A stretch of DNA of 64,000 nucleotides. Origin: Apteryx mantelli (Eukaryota > Chordata > Aves > Apterygiformes > Apterygidae). The notes below the pieces were generated by a model, which saw only the letters and a program-made list of their open reading frames with translations, was not told where the DNA came from and searched no databases. A program made the position numbers and the translations under genes. This document shows, piece by piece, positions 22,501 through 34,958 of this stretch. The stretch spans positions 40,050,501 through 40,114,500 of the forward strand of contig NC_089980.1 of the NCBI RefSeq assembly GCF_036417845.1. Direction: 5' to 3'. The stretch's first letter is position 1. Every line of letters starts with the position of its first letter.

Positions 22501-25500
22501 AGATGACTTTCATACAATAGGCTTATCTATTTTTAAGATTCAGTTAAAGTGGTGATATTTCACTTCCTACTGTAAATGGTGAAGGCAAATGTAAAATCTA
22601 AGAAATACCCCTCTTTCTTCATTGGAAAGCTTAAATCACCTGATTTAATAAAGCCTATCTGACTTTGTAGAATGAAAAAGTAACCTTTGATGCAATGACT
22701 TCATCATAAACTCCTAAAACACTGATTCCTAAAATGGGATGCATAATTAAGTAATTCTTGAATAGCTGTCTATTCTAGGCTGATTTCCTTGCCTCGGTTT
22801 CCCCAAGAGCTATGCTTGGTAGTTTCTTCAAACTTAAGGGGAAATTAGAACTTAGTATTTATGCTGTGGTAGCGCCTAGAGGCTTCAATAAGGCCACTGT
22901 GCTCGTTTGTACTAAGCAACAGGCAATGCATCTCCTCCATGTGGTCATGGCATGCACTGTATTGAGATGCCTGCTCTCTTCTAAAATAACCTTCCTGGAT
23001 TAAAAAGTGCATTTCAATTTGTGGGTTTTTAGGATCAGAAGGATCATCAACTTTTCTGGTACTGTTAACCTGTGTATTAGTCTGAAACAAACATGTAGTT
23101 GATCTAATAAATAGTGTCCTGAAACTATACATATTTATGTGGCTGGGTTGCTGGACAGCTTATTTTAATCTAAGCTATATCTAGTTAAAATATTATATTT
23201 AAAGTTTAGTAAATGTGTGCTATACCTTATGGAGCCCTTATACTTTGTCAGCTCTATAAATTAACTCTGACACACTGAATATTTTTCACCAACTAACATA
23301 GCTGTTACTTAAGTTAAATAAAAGAAAAAAAAAAAAACAAACCACATGCTCTTTCCATGCATACAGCTGGACATCTCTGTTAAACTTTTCAACAAAAATG
23401 AAATTTTGATCGCTTTTTAAAGCTTCATGAATACACTAATTGGTGAATCATCTAATGTGCAGTTTAGTTTCAGGAAATATGAAATGGCTCACTAACTTCA
23501 TGGTTATAAGATTATGCAGACCTTCTGAAAATCTCAGTAAGAAAATGTGTGCAGTGCTGGTGGTTGATATTTTTGGCTGTGAGAGAGGTTGGCTAAAACT
23601 CAATGTAGTTATGCATAGTCTGTGATAGTTTATATAGTGGAAACTCCTTTGAAGAATTATCTGGAAAGAAAAAAAGAGTAATTTTACAGGTTTATCTGCT
23701 CTTGGAACCTTATCCATATTTTGTTAAAGTAACTTGCAGTCAGGAGCCTCTTCTGTGCCTCTAGCTGGTCGTGAATTCCTGGGTAACATGGTAGTAGATT
23801 CTTTCTTGCCTGTACTTTTACACAGCCGTGGTTGTTGAATTCTTTAGTCTTAATGTTGGACAGCTGCAAAACATTTAAAGCCTATCTTTGAAAGATTGGG
23901 ATAAGCAGGGGGAGTTGGAGGCTGCCCAGATAGGTAATACTTCTTTGATGACTCTGTAGTATTTCTTTTATATTGCCATATAAGGTGTGTTCCTGGCTAT
24001 CTGGATATTACTTGATTATGTACTGTGTTATCAGCTGATGTGTTATTATCATGTGAAGGTTTGGGTCTATGCAATAGTTGGTAAAGAATCAAACAATTCT
24101 GGACTTTGCTTTCCTTCTTGGTGCAGCATAATAAGAAGCTAAATTTCAGTGCACTACATAAGGTCTATATGTTAACACAAGGTTTTAATAACAAATATTC
24201 CTATCCCTTTTGAAGGTGCATGGAACATTCTTAGAATATTGTTATACTGCTTATTACTGCAATACTTATTATTGCAAGCACCAATTTCTTATAGCCTGAA
24301 GTTTTTGCTGTGTTTGGAAGTGCTTCAGAGATTTATGATTGGAGTATATTTACCAAGATGGTATTTCAAAGATTGTCAAAAAAATTTAAATACAGTAGGA
24401 GCAGTATAAAATAGTTCTCCTGTAATACTAAATCTGATTTAAAAAAAAATTTTTTTTTGCTCCTCCTCAGCAGAAAGAATTCTGGTAGTAATTCAAAAGT
24501 CATTCTGGTAGAGGAAATCATTTGGGCCTCATTGCTCAAAACCTACATGTTAATCATAGGATTAAGAATTGTAATTCTGGGATAAAAGGGCCTGGTACTT
24601 AGCACCTTGTAAATAATTCCATTAACTTAATAGGCGCTCAGGAGTGCAGTTGAATGAATTAGGTAGACTTGATGAAAACGACAATAAAAGCTAATCAAGA
24701 TTGTCTCATAGAATATTTGGCCTTAAAAACAAATAGCAAAAATTAGATGGTAGAAATTGCTTATGCCAGTTTGACTTAATTTTCTTCAAGAAACTTGGCT
24801 AGCTAAGGATGAGACTTTTTGTATAAGAACATGTTTATTAGGACAGACCTCCAAGTACCCTACTTCTTGAACAGAAATTGAACACCATGAGTTCAATCTC
24901 TGAAATATCTTTAACTTTTTATACCTGGAATTACATATGCTTAGGTGCATCTGCTTCCATACCTATCTACATTAGGTTTTCATCTTTTACAATGTGGCTT
25001 TGAGGCAGAGCTTGATTCATTGACTGACTTGCTGATGGAAAAAGTACCCCATTACTAAATTTTTTTTTTTTTGGAGTACTTTTAAATTTGACTGGCCTTT
25101 ATGGAGAAGGAAGTGTTTTAATCATTCCACTAGTGTAATAAGAGGTCTCTTATTCTTTTGAATAGCATATGGATAAAATGAATGAGCTTTGGATTGCAAA
25201 TTATCTTTAATTTTCAGTCAGCTTTGGTGGTGTGGAATCTTTGTGTGATAGCTTTGGTTAAGCATTTATACTGCTTAATTCATGCTTTGTTTTGTTTCTC
25301 AGATCTTTAATTTTCACATTTCTGTTAGGGGATGATGAATTATGTCTTTTTTTAAAAAAAAAACTCGTGTTAAACCTCACTTGGATAGATATTATAATTC
25401 AATTAAATACACAAATAGCATTTTAAAATTGATGTGTACTTCAGATGTGCTGGATGAGTAGTAAACCCAGCGATTTTATCAAAACACATTTTCCATTTAA

Positions 25501-25844
25501 AATTTGCTCAGTAAGTAAAAAGCTCCATTCACTTGTATCCTGCAGTATTTTAGACTTGGGAGATCTCATTTCTCATTCATTATTCTTACTCATTCCTTGG
25601 AAGAGGAGAATAACTATGTATTTTTAAGCTGCCAAACAGTTTCTCAACTTATTCAACCACTTCATTTAACCCACTTAAGCAGCATTTAGACAAGATTGCT
25701 GAGATGATGTTTTCAGTAGAAGGGAGATATTACTCTTGTTTTCTCTGCTGGATTAACTGATGCTGGCTTGGTGAGCTAAATTGACATGCCAAGGAGATCA
25801 ACTCTGAGGACTGAAGTCAGCTGGAGAGAGTGGGCTGGTGTGGG

Positions 25845-25860
25845 GTGTGTGTGTGTGGGG
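25845..25860. repeat. (GT)n short microsatellite
   Basis: A short GT run inside a wider G/T-rich stretch, intronic. Confidence 0.8.
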
Positions 25861-27240
25861 AAGGGGTGATGGAGCTGTGTTGTCCCTTCAGATTGCAGTG
25901 ATTTGTTATTCCTTAAACCTGTCTCATCTAACCGCACCCTTAATGTAAGAAAATAGTCCCTTGGATCCAGCAAACAGTTTCTGCTGTTAGGATCTCATTG
26001 GCCATTTCAGTAAGCTCTAGCCAGTGCTTAGGCAGTGACTTTCACCCATTTGGTCATTTGACATTCTTTAAAACATTGGCAACAAATATGTTGGATTGGA
26101 TTTGCAATTTCTGTATCAGACCAGTTTTATCTTTAAAAGTGTAGGTGTTTTATCTACCAAAGTAGTTGCTTATAATTATCTTGCCCGAAATCTGGATGCT
26201 TTGTCTCTGAAGGAAGACAAGAATTTGACGGCAGGGTCTCTCATTCTGGAAGTCACAGATGTAAGACAAATTATATATAACAATTTCAGTGAGGAGGGTT
26301 TTTTTATTGTTGTTGTTAATATGGTCTTGGAGAATGCAAAGGTACTTACCTCTGAAAGTCCCTGAATTGCAAAGTACTGGCACAGGGAGAGGATATTGGG
26401 CATGTATTATCAAATAGTTCACCTGTTCTTGTATTCTTTCCTATGCAGTATGTATTGGCCTGATAGGTTATTAACTTGGTGTGCCCTTTGACAGTCTGGG
26501 CCATTCTTGCGTTATATTCTGTTACTGTACTTCAGGAGTGCATTGTCTGCCAGGTTACTTACTGCTTGGTTACTTTATTAGCTTATAGGATGGTTTAACA
26601 AAACTTCAGTTGATTTAACAAAATTATCAAAATTCTGTCTTTTTAAAACCTGCCTTAGATATTAGAAGGCATGTTGGATTATGACATTGACTGTTGGTTT
26701 TCTTTGGTAAGCTACTTTACCTTTTGAAGAGAATATTTTATGAAACAGATTTTTGGAGAAAATCTGCATTTATTTTGGAAGTTTAATAGATTGTGCACTG
26801 GTAAAATCAGTGTAAAACTGAGTTTGTTATTTCTATCCAGTTTGGGGAGGATTCCCCCCCTCCCTTTATTATAAGGGTAACTTAGTAATTAATCCTCCCA
26901 TATGACCATTTCAAAAAAAGTTATCTCTTGTGGTCTTCTGCAGTGGTTTCAGGTCTCAATTAAAATTTTTTTAAAGTTCAGTAAATCAACAAGGTAGTTG
27001 ATAACCTAGCAGTATTTTTATGTTGGTTGAATTGGATTCTAGCAAAACTTATTTGAATAAATACAAGGGCTCTTGCAGACTGGACTGCTGAAATACTCCT
27101 TACTGAAGCTACAAAGAGAAAATCTGGGAATATGTCAGGTTAGAAGTTTTAATTTTTATAATGTTGAAATAATTGTGCTATAAGAAGGGAGAAAATTGCC
27201 TTCCCTCGGTCTGAATTGACCAGTGTCAATTTTTATGTGC

Positions 27241-27421
27241 AGATGATAAGGTTTTGTTCTCTCAAATTCCTTGGTGTCTGAAGCATCTGTTGGAGGATTT
27301 TAGCATTTTTGTCAGTAGGAGTATCAGTCCTATATGCATATGACGTGGTTTTGTTCTCTCAAACTCCTTTGGGAGTGAAGCATCTGTTAAAGGATTTTTA
27401 ATGTTTTTGTCAGAAGGAGTG
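27241..27421. repeat. 97-bp tandem duplication in intron 1
   Basis: Two adjacent copies, about 27241-27337 and 27338-27421, share ttttgttctctcaaa, gaagcatctgtt, aggattt and tttttgtcag(t/a)aggagt in the same order with a 97-base offset. The second copy is slightly shorter. Divergence is roughly 15-20 percent by eye, so the duplication is not recent. Confidence 0.88.
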
Positions 27422-30400
27422 TGACTAAAATTCAAAGACTATCAAGTAATGTTCTCAGCTATATCTCAAAGTTGCCGAAATGGATGACTGATGACCACTG
27501 CATTGAACAAGTTTTTTATTTTGATATTTGCCTAGTGCACAGCCATGAACAGAATAAACAAGAAGTTAGGGCCTTAAGGTCCATACCAGTTAGTAATTTG
27601 TTTCTGAAAAGTAGTAGTCATCTTTTTATGTATTTTTGGTTAAGGTTTGGACTTGGATTCAGTATGGCATTTGGATTTGGAGCTGGAAGGACATTTTGTT
27701 CTGCTGTAGACCAGAGAAATGTATGTAAGTTGGGCAGAACTGACTTTTCATTGATTAAGCTTATAAACTTGTTTCCAGACTGAGTCTAGAAACTAGCTTC
27801 CAAAGGCTAAGTCTGGGCTAGCTTAAGTGGTCTGAAAGTTTGTAAACTCACTGTTCTTGTACTGTTTGGATCTTCCCTTCCCCAAGTCCACTGATCTCTG
27901 TATTTTTTTGTCGAGCGCTGCTTGGCTTTTTTGGAACTAGTTTTGATCAGGATTTTAAGAATGGAAGAAAACTAGCATAGCAGTGTATCACTAGTTGTCT
28001 TTTTCAGGCTGTTCATGTGTAGCTGATGTTTAGAAATCCTCATTGGTAATGAGCACTAGAGGAGCATTACATCCCTCTTTTCAGCAGTACAGTTGGCTTA
28101 TTTGAAGAGAAAATACATTCTTGCTGAGCATTGTAGATGACCATACATAAGCTGAAGATTTGTAATGCTACTTCATTTGTTAGTTGATCTTAAGAAATAA
28201 ATAACGGACTATGGTCTTAGTTCTGAAAGTTCTTGCTTACAGGCTCAAAAATTACAATATTATGAAATTGCAGTGTTTCAGTTATGTGGGTAATTGGCTT
28301 ATTTTGTCTGGGCAGCAGTAGAAACAAAGAGACTGAAAAAGATCCATTTAGCCCAGGAATTAATTTTATAATTTTTAAAAACTTGCATCAAATTTGAGAG
28401 ATTAATCAATTTTGTGATAAGCTAATCATTGTAACGCTACTAAAAAGTTAACATGGCATACTAATAGTACGTCTACATGTAGTCAGGAATCTATCAGCCC
28501 CTATATTTGCTTTAAAGCCTATAATAAGAGTTTCATAATTGACAGAAGCATGTATAATTTCACACAAATTTCTTAATGGAACATCTGTAATGACATTTTC
28601 TGTTTTGCCAAGAAATGTAAAGGCACTTAAGATTTTTCTTCTGTCCAAATCCCAAATAGCAAAAGTGAATAAAGTGAACCTGAAAATTGTGGAGAAAAGA
28701 GAACATTGTTATGTGAGTAGAAAAAATGCAGTGCAGCTGTAGTTTACAGTTTGTCCGTTACTACAAAATTTGATAAAATTATATCCCACAGCTTGAATAC
28801 TATGCTCAATGTTTGACAAATCTTTGGCATAGCAAAGATGTAGAAAGAATTAGTTTTGCTTTTTTTGTCATTCAGTACAAATCTAGAAAGTGGTTACTCA
28901 TGTTCAGGATACATTTTCAATTTTTTCCTGTAAATTCACTGCTCATGTCTCATTTTCTGAGTTTTCACAAATGTTGGGCTTCATTTGTTCTGTTACTCCC
29001 TAACTCACTTTTCTTTGTACGGTTAAGTTATAGCTTTAATGCCAAAAAAATCTACTTTGCAATTTAACATTGGCTGACTTGATGAGGGTCAGTAATTATA
29101 GTTCATGTTTCCAGCAATTTGAGTTTTTCCAGCAGTCTTTCTATGAAGAATGCAACTGTAGATTAATTTAAGAAAAAATGGAGTTGAAAAATGCATTTTC
29201 TGCCAAAGTCAAGCAGGAGTGTGCTAATAAGGTTTTCAAAACTCTTTGTTACTAGTTAATTTGTAGATCTACTGTGAGCTATTGCTCAAGGATATGCAAG
29301 ACTGATTTAATATGGTGAGAAGGTTATTGGGATACAGCTAACTTGTAAAATTTGATAGTAGCAATTTTGTGGAAGTTTTTTAACTTCAAGCTTCCTGCCA
29401 ACAGTGAGGATGTCATCTGTAAAGCATGGTACCTTGTCTTTTTCCGACTTATTCTGAATCCAGAGAGGACAGTAAGGTAACAGTTGTTGATTTAAGAATA
29501 TGCCGACATCATAGATTACTTACCTGATAGAATTTTCTATTAGGTCTTGCTAGTTTGTGAACATTGCTTAGTACCCTGGAGAGGCTCAGGAGGTAACAGC
29601 AGTGCCCTGCAGCAGTAGGGAGACATACTTTACCCATGGAATAGCGTGCAGCAGTATTTAGGTGATGCCTCTGTTCTGAAGGGTATTTTCCTTCTGAAGT
29701 TTCATTAACCATAAGTTCTCCTAACACTCAGTGTGTGTTTTTTTTATAAAAACCCCGTAGTACTGGTATAAGAAATGATCTAGAGATAAACAGTTTGCAA
29801 ATGTAGCCAAGTTTGTTATAGACATGGAAAAGTAGCCTTGATCTTAACGGTTGTTGTTATACTATCAGAAACCCTCATGGTTCAGTTGTAGCAGGCCATA
29901 CAGTGGAGTTACAGATACAGTTATGCTGGCAAAAATTCTGGTGTTTTATTTGGGACAGTGATGGAAGCCAAACTGGGAACAGAACTTTGCACAAAGCTCT
30001 CCCTCTGTTACAAGATGCAGTATAGCCCCATTTGCAAATCCCTTAAGTATAGACCCATGCAGTGCTTATGCACTGTTACCTACTCAGTTAGTCGTGCATA
30101 TATATTTGTTACCATCATCATTCCCTAATTTTGGAGTTGACCCATATATTTAGCTCTCTAATGGGAACGGATTGTACTTCAACAGGTTTTGGAAATTTTG
30201 GCCTGACCTCTGAGGGGTTATTGATAATGGATTCCTCTGTTAAAAGGAGGCACCATCTCCAAAATCCCACATAATCAAGCTCATATCCTCTAGCAGAGTT
30301 TTGCAGGCTATAATATGTGTATCACTAATGCCTTATGAAGCTTTCCCAAAAGATAGTCAGTGAATACTTCCTGACTCTGGAGATTTATACCTGAATCCTG

Positions 30401-30803
30401 GGATGTGTATTGCAGCATAGGTAGTGAAATGCAATCTGTAACTGCCTATATGCAGGAGCTAACCATGGGGCTCATCTACATGCGTATAGAGAATTACTGG
30501 TCAGAAGGGTTTGCAGGCATACCTTTAATGTAATATACGTGGGCAATATGTAGCTGGGACTAAGCTTTATCTTTATATGCTTAGGGTGGGAGCATGCAGC
30601 AAGCAGGTAGAGATGAGTGTTTGTGGTGAGGAGTAGCAGCAGCAAAGGAGTGTATTGTAAAATGGTGAGGGAGAAGGAGATAAAGTCCCATGTGTGTATG
30701 GAAGTCTCGTCCAGTACTGAAGCTTGCAGCTTGTCAGTAGTACCATAACCACTAATGGTGGTGGTACCAAAATTGTGTGCCATCCCTGGTCTGTAATGTA
30801 TTG

Positions 30804-30814
30804 CCAGCAGGTGG
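30804..30814 (+). promoter_or_regulatory. CTCF-like core CCAGCAGGTGG
   Basis: The context tgccagcaggtggtactg fits the central CTCF motif (CCASYAGRKGGC-type) in most positions. It also contains a CAGGTG E-box, so ZEB/E-protein binding is an alternative reading. An identical core occurs at 41354. Confidence 0.3.
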
Positions 30815-31220
30815 TACTGTTAAGAGACTCATGCTGCTTTGCATCTTTCAGCCCTCTCCTCAGGTACAAAAGTCATATGAACATGGGGGGAAAAAATGCA
30901 GAAATAGCCTCAAAACCAAACCAAAAAACCCAACAAACCAGCCTACCAGTATTTGGAAGAAATTATAACTTTGGACCAGGCCTAGCTAAGTTCAAAGGTA
31001 CTTCCAATTATAGCTTGGCTGCAAGTAGTGTATTCTCTTTTTTATTACCATGGTACTTCTCAAAGCTTTAAATTACCCGTTGTGGAAACTGAGCAATGGA
31101 AACTGGAAGTAAGAATCTGGTGGCTGTGGCTGTTCCTGTTTTTATTTATGTATGACTTGAAGTTAAATATGATATCCAGGTCTGCTTTGAAAAGTGTCAG
31201 AAAAATGAAGAAAACTCTCC

Positions 31221-31241
31221 TTTTTTTTTTTTTTTTTTTTA
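31221..31241. repeat. poly(T) tract
   Basis: About twenty consecutive T. It could be the tail of a reverse-oriented retro-insertion, but nothing to its left reads as a known element or gene. Confidence 0.85.
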
Positions 31242-34200
31242 AACCATTGTGGTAGGGTTCTTTTTTTTCTCCAGACTCTCCAAGAAGTCTTACCTACTCT
31301 TTGTGGACTTTTGGAGCTTCTGCTTGCTGTGGGTCTAAAAGTCCTCTGTTTTCTGTAACAACTTCAGAGAATATTGTCTTCTGTGTATGTCTGTGTTGCT
31401 CAGTTCTTTTCCTTCCCCTCCACTACTCACTGCGCTTCCAATGGGCAAGATCATTGTACAAGATCAGTGCCATTAAGTCTTCAAATTCAGTGTAGTATCT
31501 CTGAGGCTCACTAAGGTCAGTATGATCTGTCCTTGTAATGAAGCTTGCTGGAGGAAAATGAGATGGCAAAAAGTGTTAGTGTTATTCGATCATTTATTAT
31601 CTTTGTGTACGCAATAAACAAATGAATAGTTGGAATTTTTAGAGGGGAAGATAGACTGTTTTTTTCCCTTTGTTTGCTGGATCTGACTTCTCTGTCATTT
31701 CACTGAACCTGACATTGGCCATTATGCAGATCTCTGAAAGTATCTAGTTGCTTATCCATCAGTTTGCAAACTTTACATGGACTATTTGAATGGTAGTGAT
31801 TCTGCATCACTGCCAAAGTGTTTCATTTTGTTGCACTGCTGTAAACCTCTGTAGCAAAGTGCATTGCTGCATAAGTGAGAATGGGGGTTCATACATGAAT
31901 CCTTGTTCTCCTTGGTGATCTTCCTTCATCTTGTATTTCCGTTAAAAAATAGGAAGTGTTAGGAAATTTTAAAAGATGCTGTATTCAGTTGCTTACAGCT
32001 TTGCTGAACTCTAGTCTTTTGGGTCTGACATAATTTATGCTATTTCTTTGCCTTGGATTTAATTTTTTTTAAAACTTTCAGCCAAAATTGTTCATCTGTT
32101 TCCAGAAACAAAACTAGAATAATTGTCTGTTCCATTTTTTTATGGCAGTCTCTTCTTTGAAATATTCTAGTGTACCTCTGAACTGGAACATGGGTTTGAA
32201 ATTTGTCAGTGGATGACCTCTGGCAGAGATGTAATGTTTTATTTTTATATGATAATCTGCCAAAATTCAGCCAGTTCCCATTTTGAAAATTTTTAATCTG
32301 CACATGCTGATATTTCTTTGTGGAATTCCCTGGAGACTGTCTGCACTCTGTGTGCGCAGCAGGATTTTCCTTGCAAGTACATCTCTGGACTGCAGTAAGC
32401 TGTGCAGGGCCTGGGAACCAGAACTGTAGGCGAGAAGTCAGTCCCCCTGAGCTAAAGGGGAACCGGAGGGGGGAGAGTAAAATGGCACAAAGCAAGGACA
32501 GAAGTCTCCTTGAGGCAGATCTGGCACACAGCAGCTCCAGACTCGTGGGCTCAACTTATTCCTCCTCCTTTCTTCTCCCTTCAGCTCCCCAATACCTCCA
32601 AATCCCAGCCAACACATGCACTTTTACAGTGATGGCTTCACATGTAGTATTGCCAATGTATCAGCTGAGATTTTTACTAAGGTTAACAAGGATTCTGCTC
32701 TTCATTCTAATGTGTAACGGTGGGTTGAAGATAGTGTACTCAGTTGCTCCATAAGAACAGGGTACATGCATTTGGACAGTACTGATTGCTATGACAGTCA
32801 TCAAAAAGGCCCAATTCTGATTCTTTAGAGAACTTAGCAGGTAAAATCTGGAAACGCTAAGACAGTGAACCTGAAGTGTTTTGGTTTTTTTTCTCAGGGG
32901 TTCATAACTGGACTAAGTTTGTCTGTACTTCTGTAAGGATGGCAGAAGAACTTTTTTTTTTAAAGATAGGTGGAATATAACTTTTTTTGGACACTTTTCC
33001 TAGAACAGCCTCAACTTTGAAAAACTGTTTCAGGTAGCTACCCAGGCTGTAAAATCAGCCCAGATGGATAGGCTATCAAATGTGATCTGATAATGGGAAG
33101 CATTAGGTGATGTTAATAATTAATAAAAAAAAAAAAAGTTTTTTCAAGACATATGTCCATGTTGTTGGAAAGAATCCTTTGAGCCCAACCTGTAGCTTGA
33201 ATTTCACTGTTGCTTTTGAGGTGTCTAGTTCAAGCTTTCATAAAGATGGCTTTGTCTGTTGATACTGTAGAACTTAAAGTACCCTTTTGTTTTTTTAAGG
33301 ATTTCCCCTGTAAAGCAGATTTTTCTCCAAATTTAATTAGCAAAATCCATGCCAATTTTGTAGATGCCTGAAGTTGTTTGAAATAACCTTCCCTGAATCT
33401 TAATTGCTGTCCTTTCTACCACCCTTCCTTCCTCTGAACTAGAAGCAGAAGAACTCACTGCAGCAGTATGAATTTCATCAGAGATGTCGACCAGGAGTTC
33501 TTCTGTGTTCATTCAGCATAGCAGAAACCAGACAGATTTTGCTGAAAAAAGTTACACTCTGACAGGTTATCAGAGCTCTTACAAAGATGCGTCTTGATTT
33601 TTCTTAAAATCATGACTGATTTTTAAGTTACCTACCGGTTAGTGCTGTATGCCAATGTCACTGATATCAGTGCTATCAGAAATCTGCAATTTTATAAGAC
33701 CAACTCAATTGTTAGTGTTCTTGGCTTTTCCTCTCCTTCTTCCCTTACCCCCACCCCAGCTCGACTGGTGGAATCTTTGGCCGATCTGTAGCAGACGAGT
33801 TTGAGATCTGTGCAAAGTTGCAAGACCTTTTTAGTTATTTGGACCCTTCAGCTTTATCTAACACTTTAGGATGTGCTCAACCTGTGGTTCATTAAAGGTA
33901 TTACAAGAAAATTTCTTAGTTTTTGTCTACTACTAAGGAACAGATTTCTGCAATTGTCAGTATTGTGATGACCCTGTGCATTTTCCATTCAGGAATTTCT
34001 GTGTACTATATAACAATAGCTAGATGTGGAAACTGCTATATCTCGCCTAGTGATAAATTGAGGAAACTTGTATTTTCTAAACCAAGAACCAAATTCTTTT
34101 TCATCACACAGGGTGCTTAAGGATCTTAGCTTCCTGAAATCATTTACTGAAAAGTTTTTCCCTTTTTCCTTGAATATGCTTATGTAAGTGGCTTGGTTTC

Positions 34201-34927
34201 AAGTAACAGTTGAATCTTCCTTTTGGATAAATGAAAGGGAATAGTTCTTTCATTTTTATAGTAATTTTTCCTTTTAGCAGTTACATGGCTTATGGATCAT
34301 TTGACCTTCTAAAATTTACGGTATTTTTCTAGATGAGCCTAGTCTCAAGGCTTCACTTCTACTTTTTGCTGCACAATTATGACTTTCATTTAATAAAACA
34401 AATGTTTCCTAGTATAAGGAGAACTTGGTTTCACATTGAGGGGTGAGGTTTCACGGAAGTGGCTGAACCCTTCTTAACAGCTCACTGTTAACAGCTCACT
34501 GGTAGAGATGGTTCTGCTTCCTCTTGCTCTTGATGGTAGACCCTGGAGTTTCTCCTACTCTGGCTCTGTCTCTTCTGGCTTCTCGTTCCTGGCTAAGGTT
34601 CTGTTTAGTGAGCCAATTCTACTTGAACACTGGGTAGTTTCATGGTGTTTAATGAAAATGAATCAGCATTAAGTGGTCAGATGAATTTTGGAATGGATGC
34701 AATGGGATGGGAATGGAAAGTAGAAATACCCCTTTCAATTAGCAGCAAAGTGATAGCAGGTTAGTTAAGGATTTTCAACCTTAGAGTACCCTATCTGTGT
34801 CTAACTTCTGCTAATGAGAAACAGCCCAAAACCTGTACTCTCTTGTTCATTTCACCTATATTCAGCTTGGGGTGATAGTTTACCATCCCTTTTGTGAAAT
34901 GGCTCAGTCGCTCACTTTGCCTCTGTT

Positions 34928-34958
34928 GTGGTTTTGGGGGTTTTGGTTTTGGTTTTTG
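34928..34958. repeat. G/T-rich (GGTTTT)n-like repeat
   Basis: Imperfect GGTTTT units within intron 1 that resemble but are not the vertebrate telomere repeat (TTAGGG). Simple low-complexity sequence. Confidence 0.7.

Noticed and set aside
32040..32495. 151-codon minus-strand frame in the intron
   Set aside because: It begins at TTG, has no recognisable domain, and shows no splice or promoter context. A chance frame of this length is plausible in 64 kb read on six frames.
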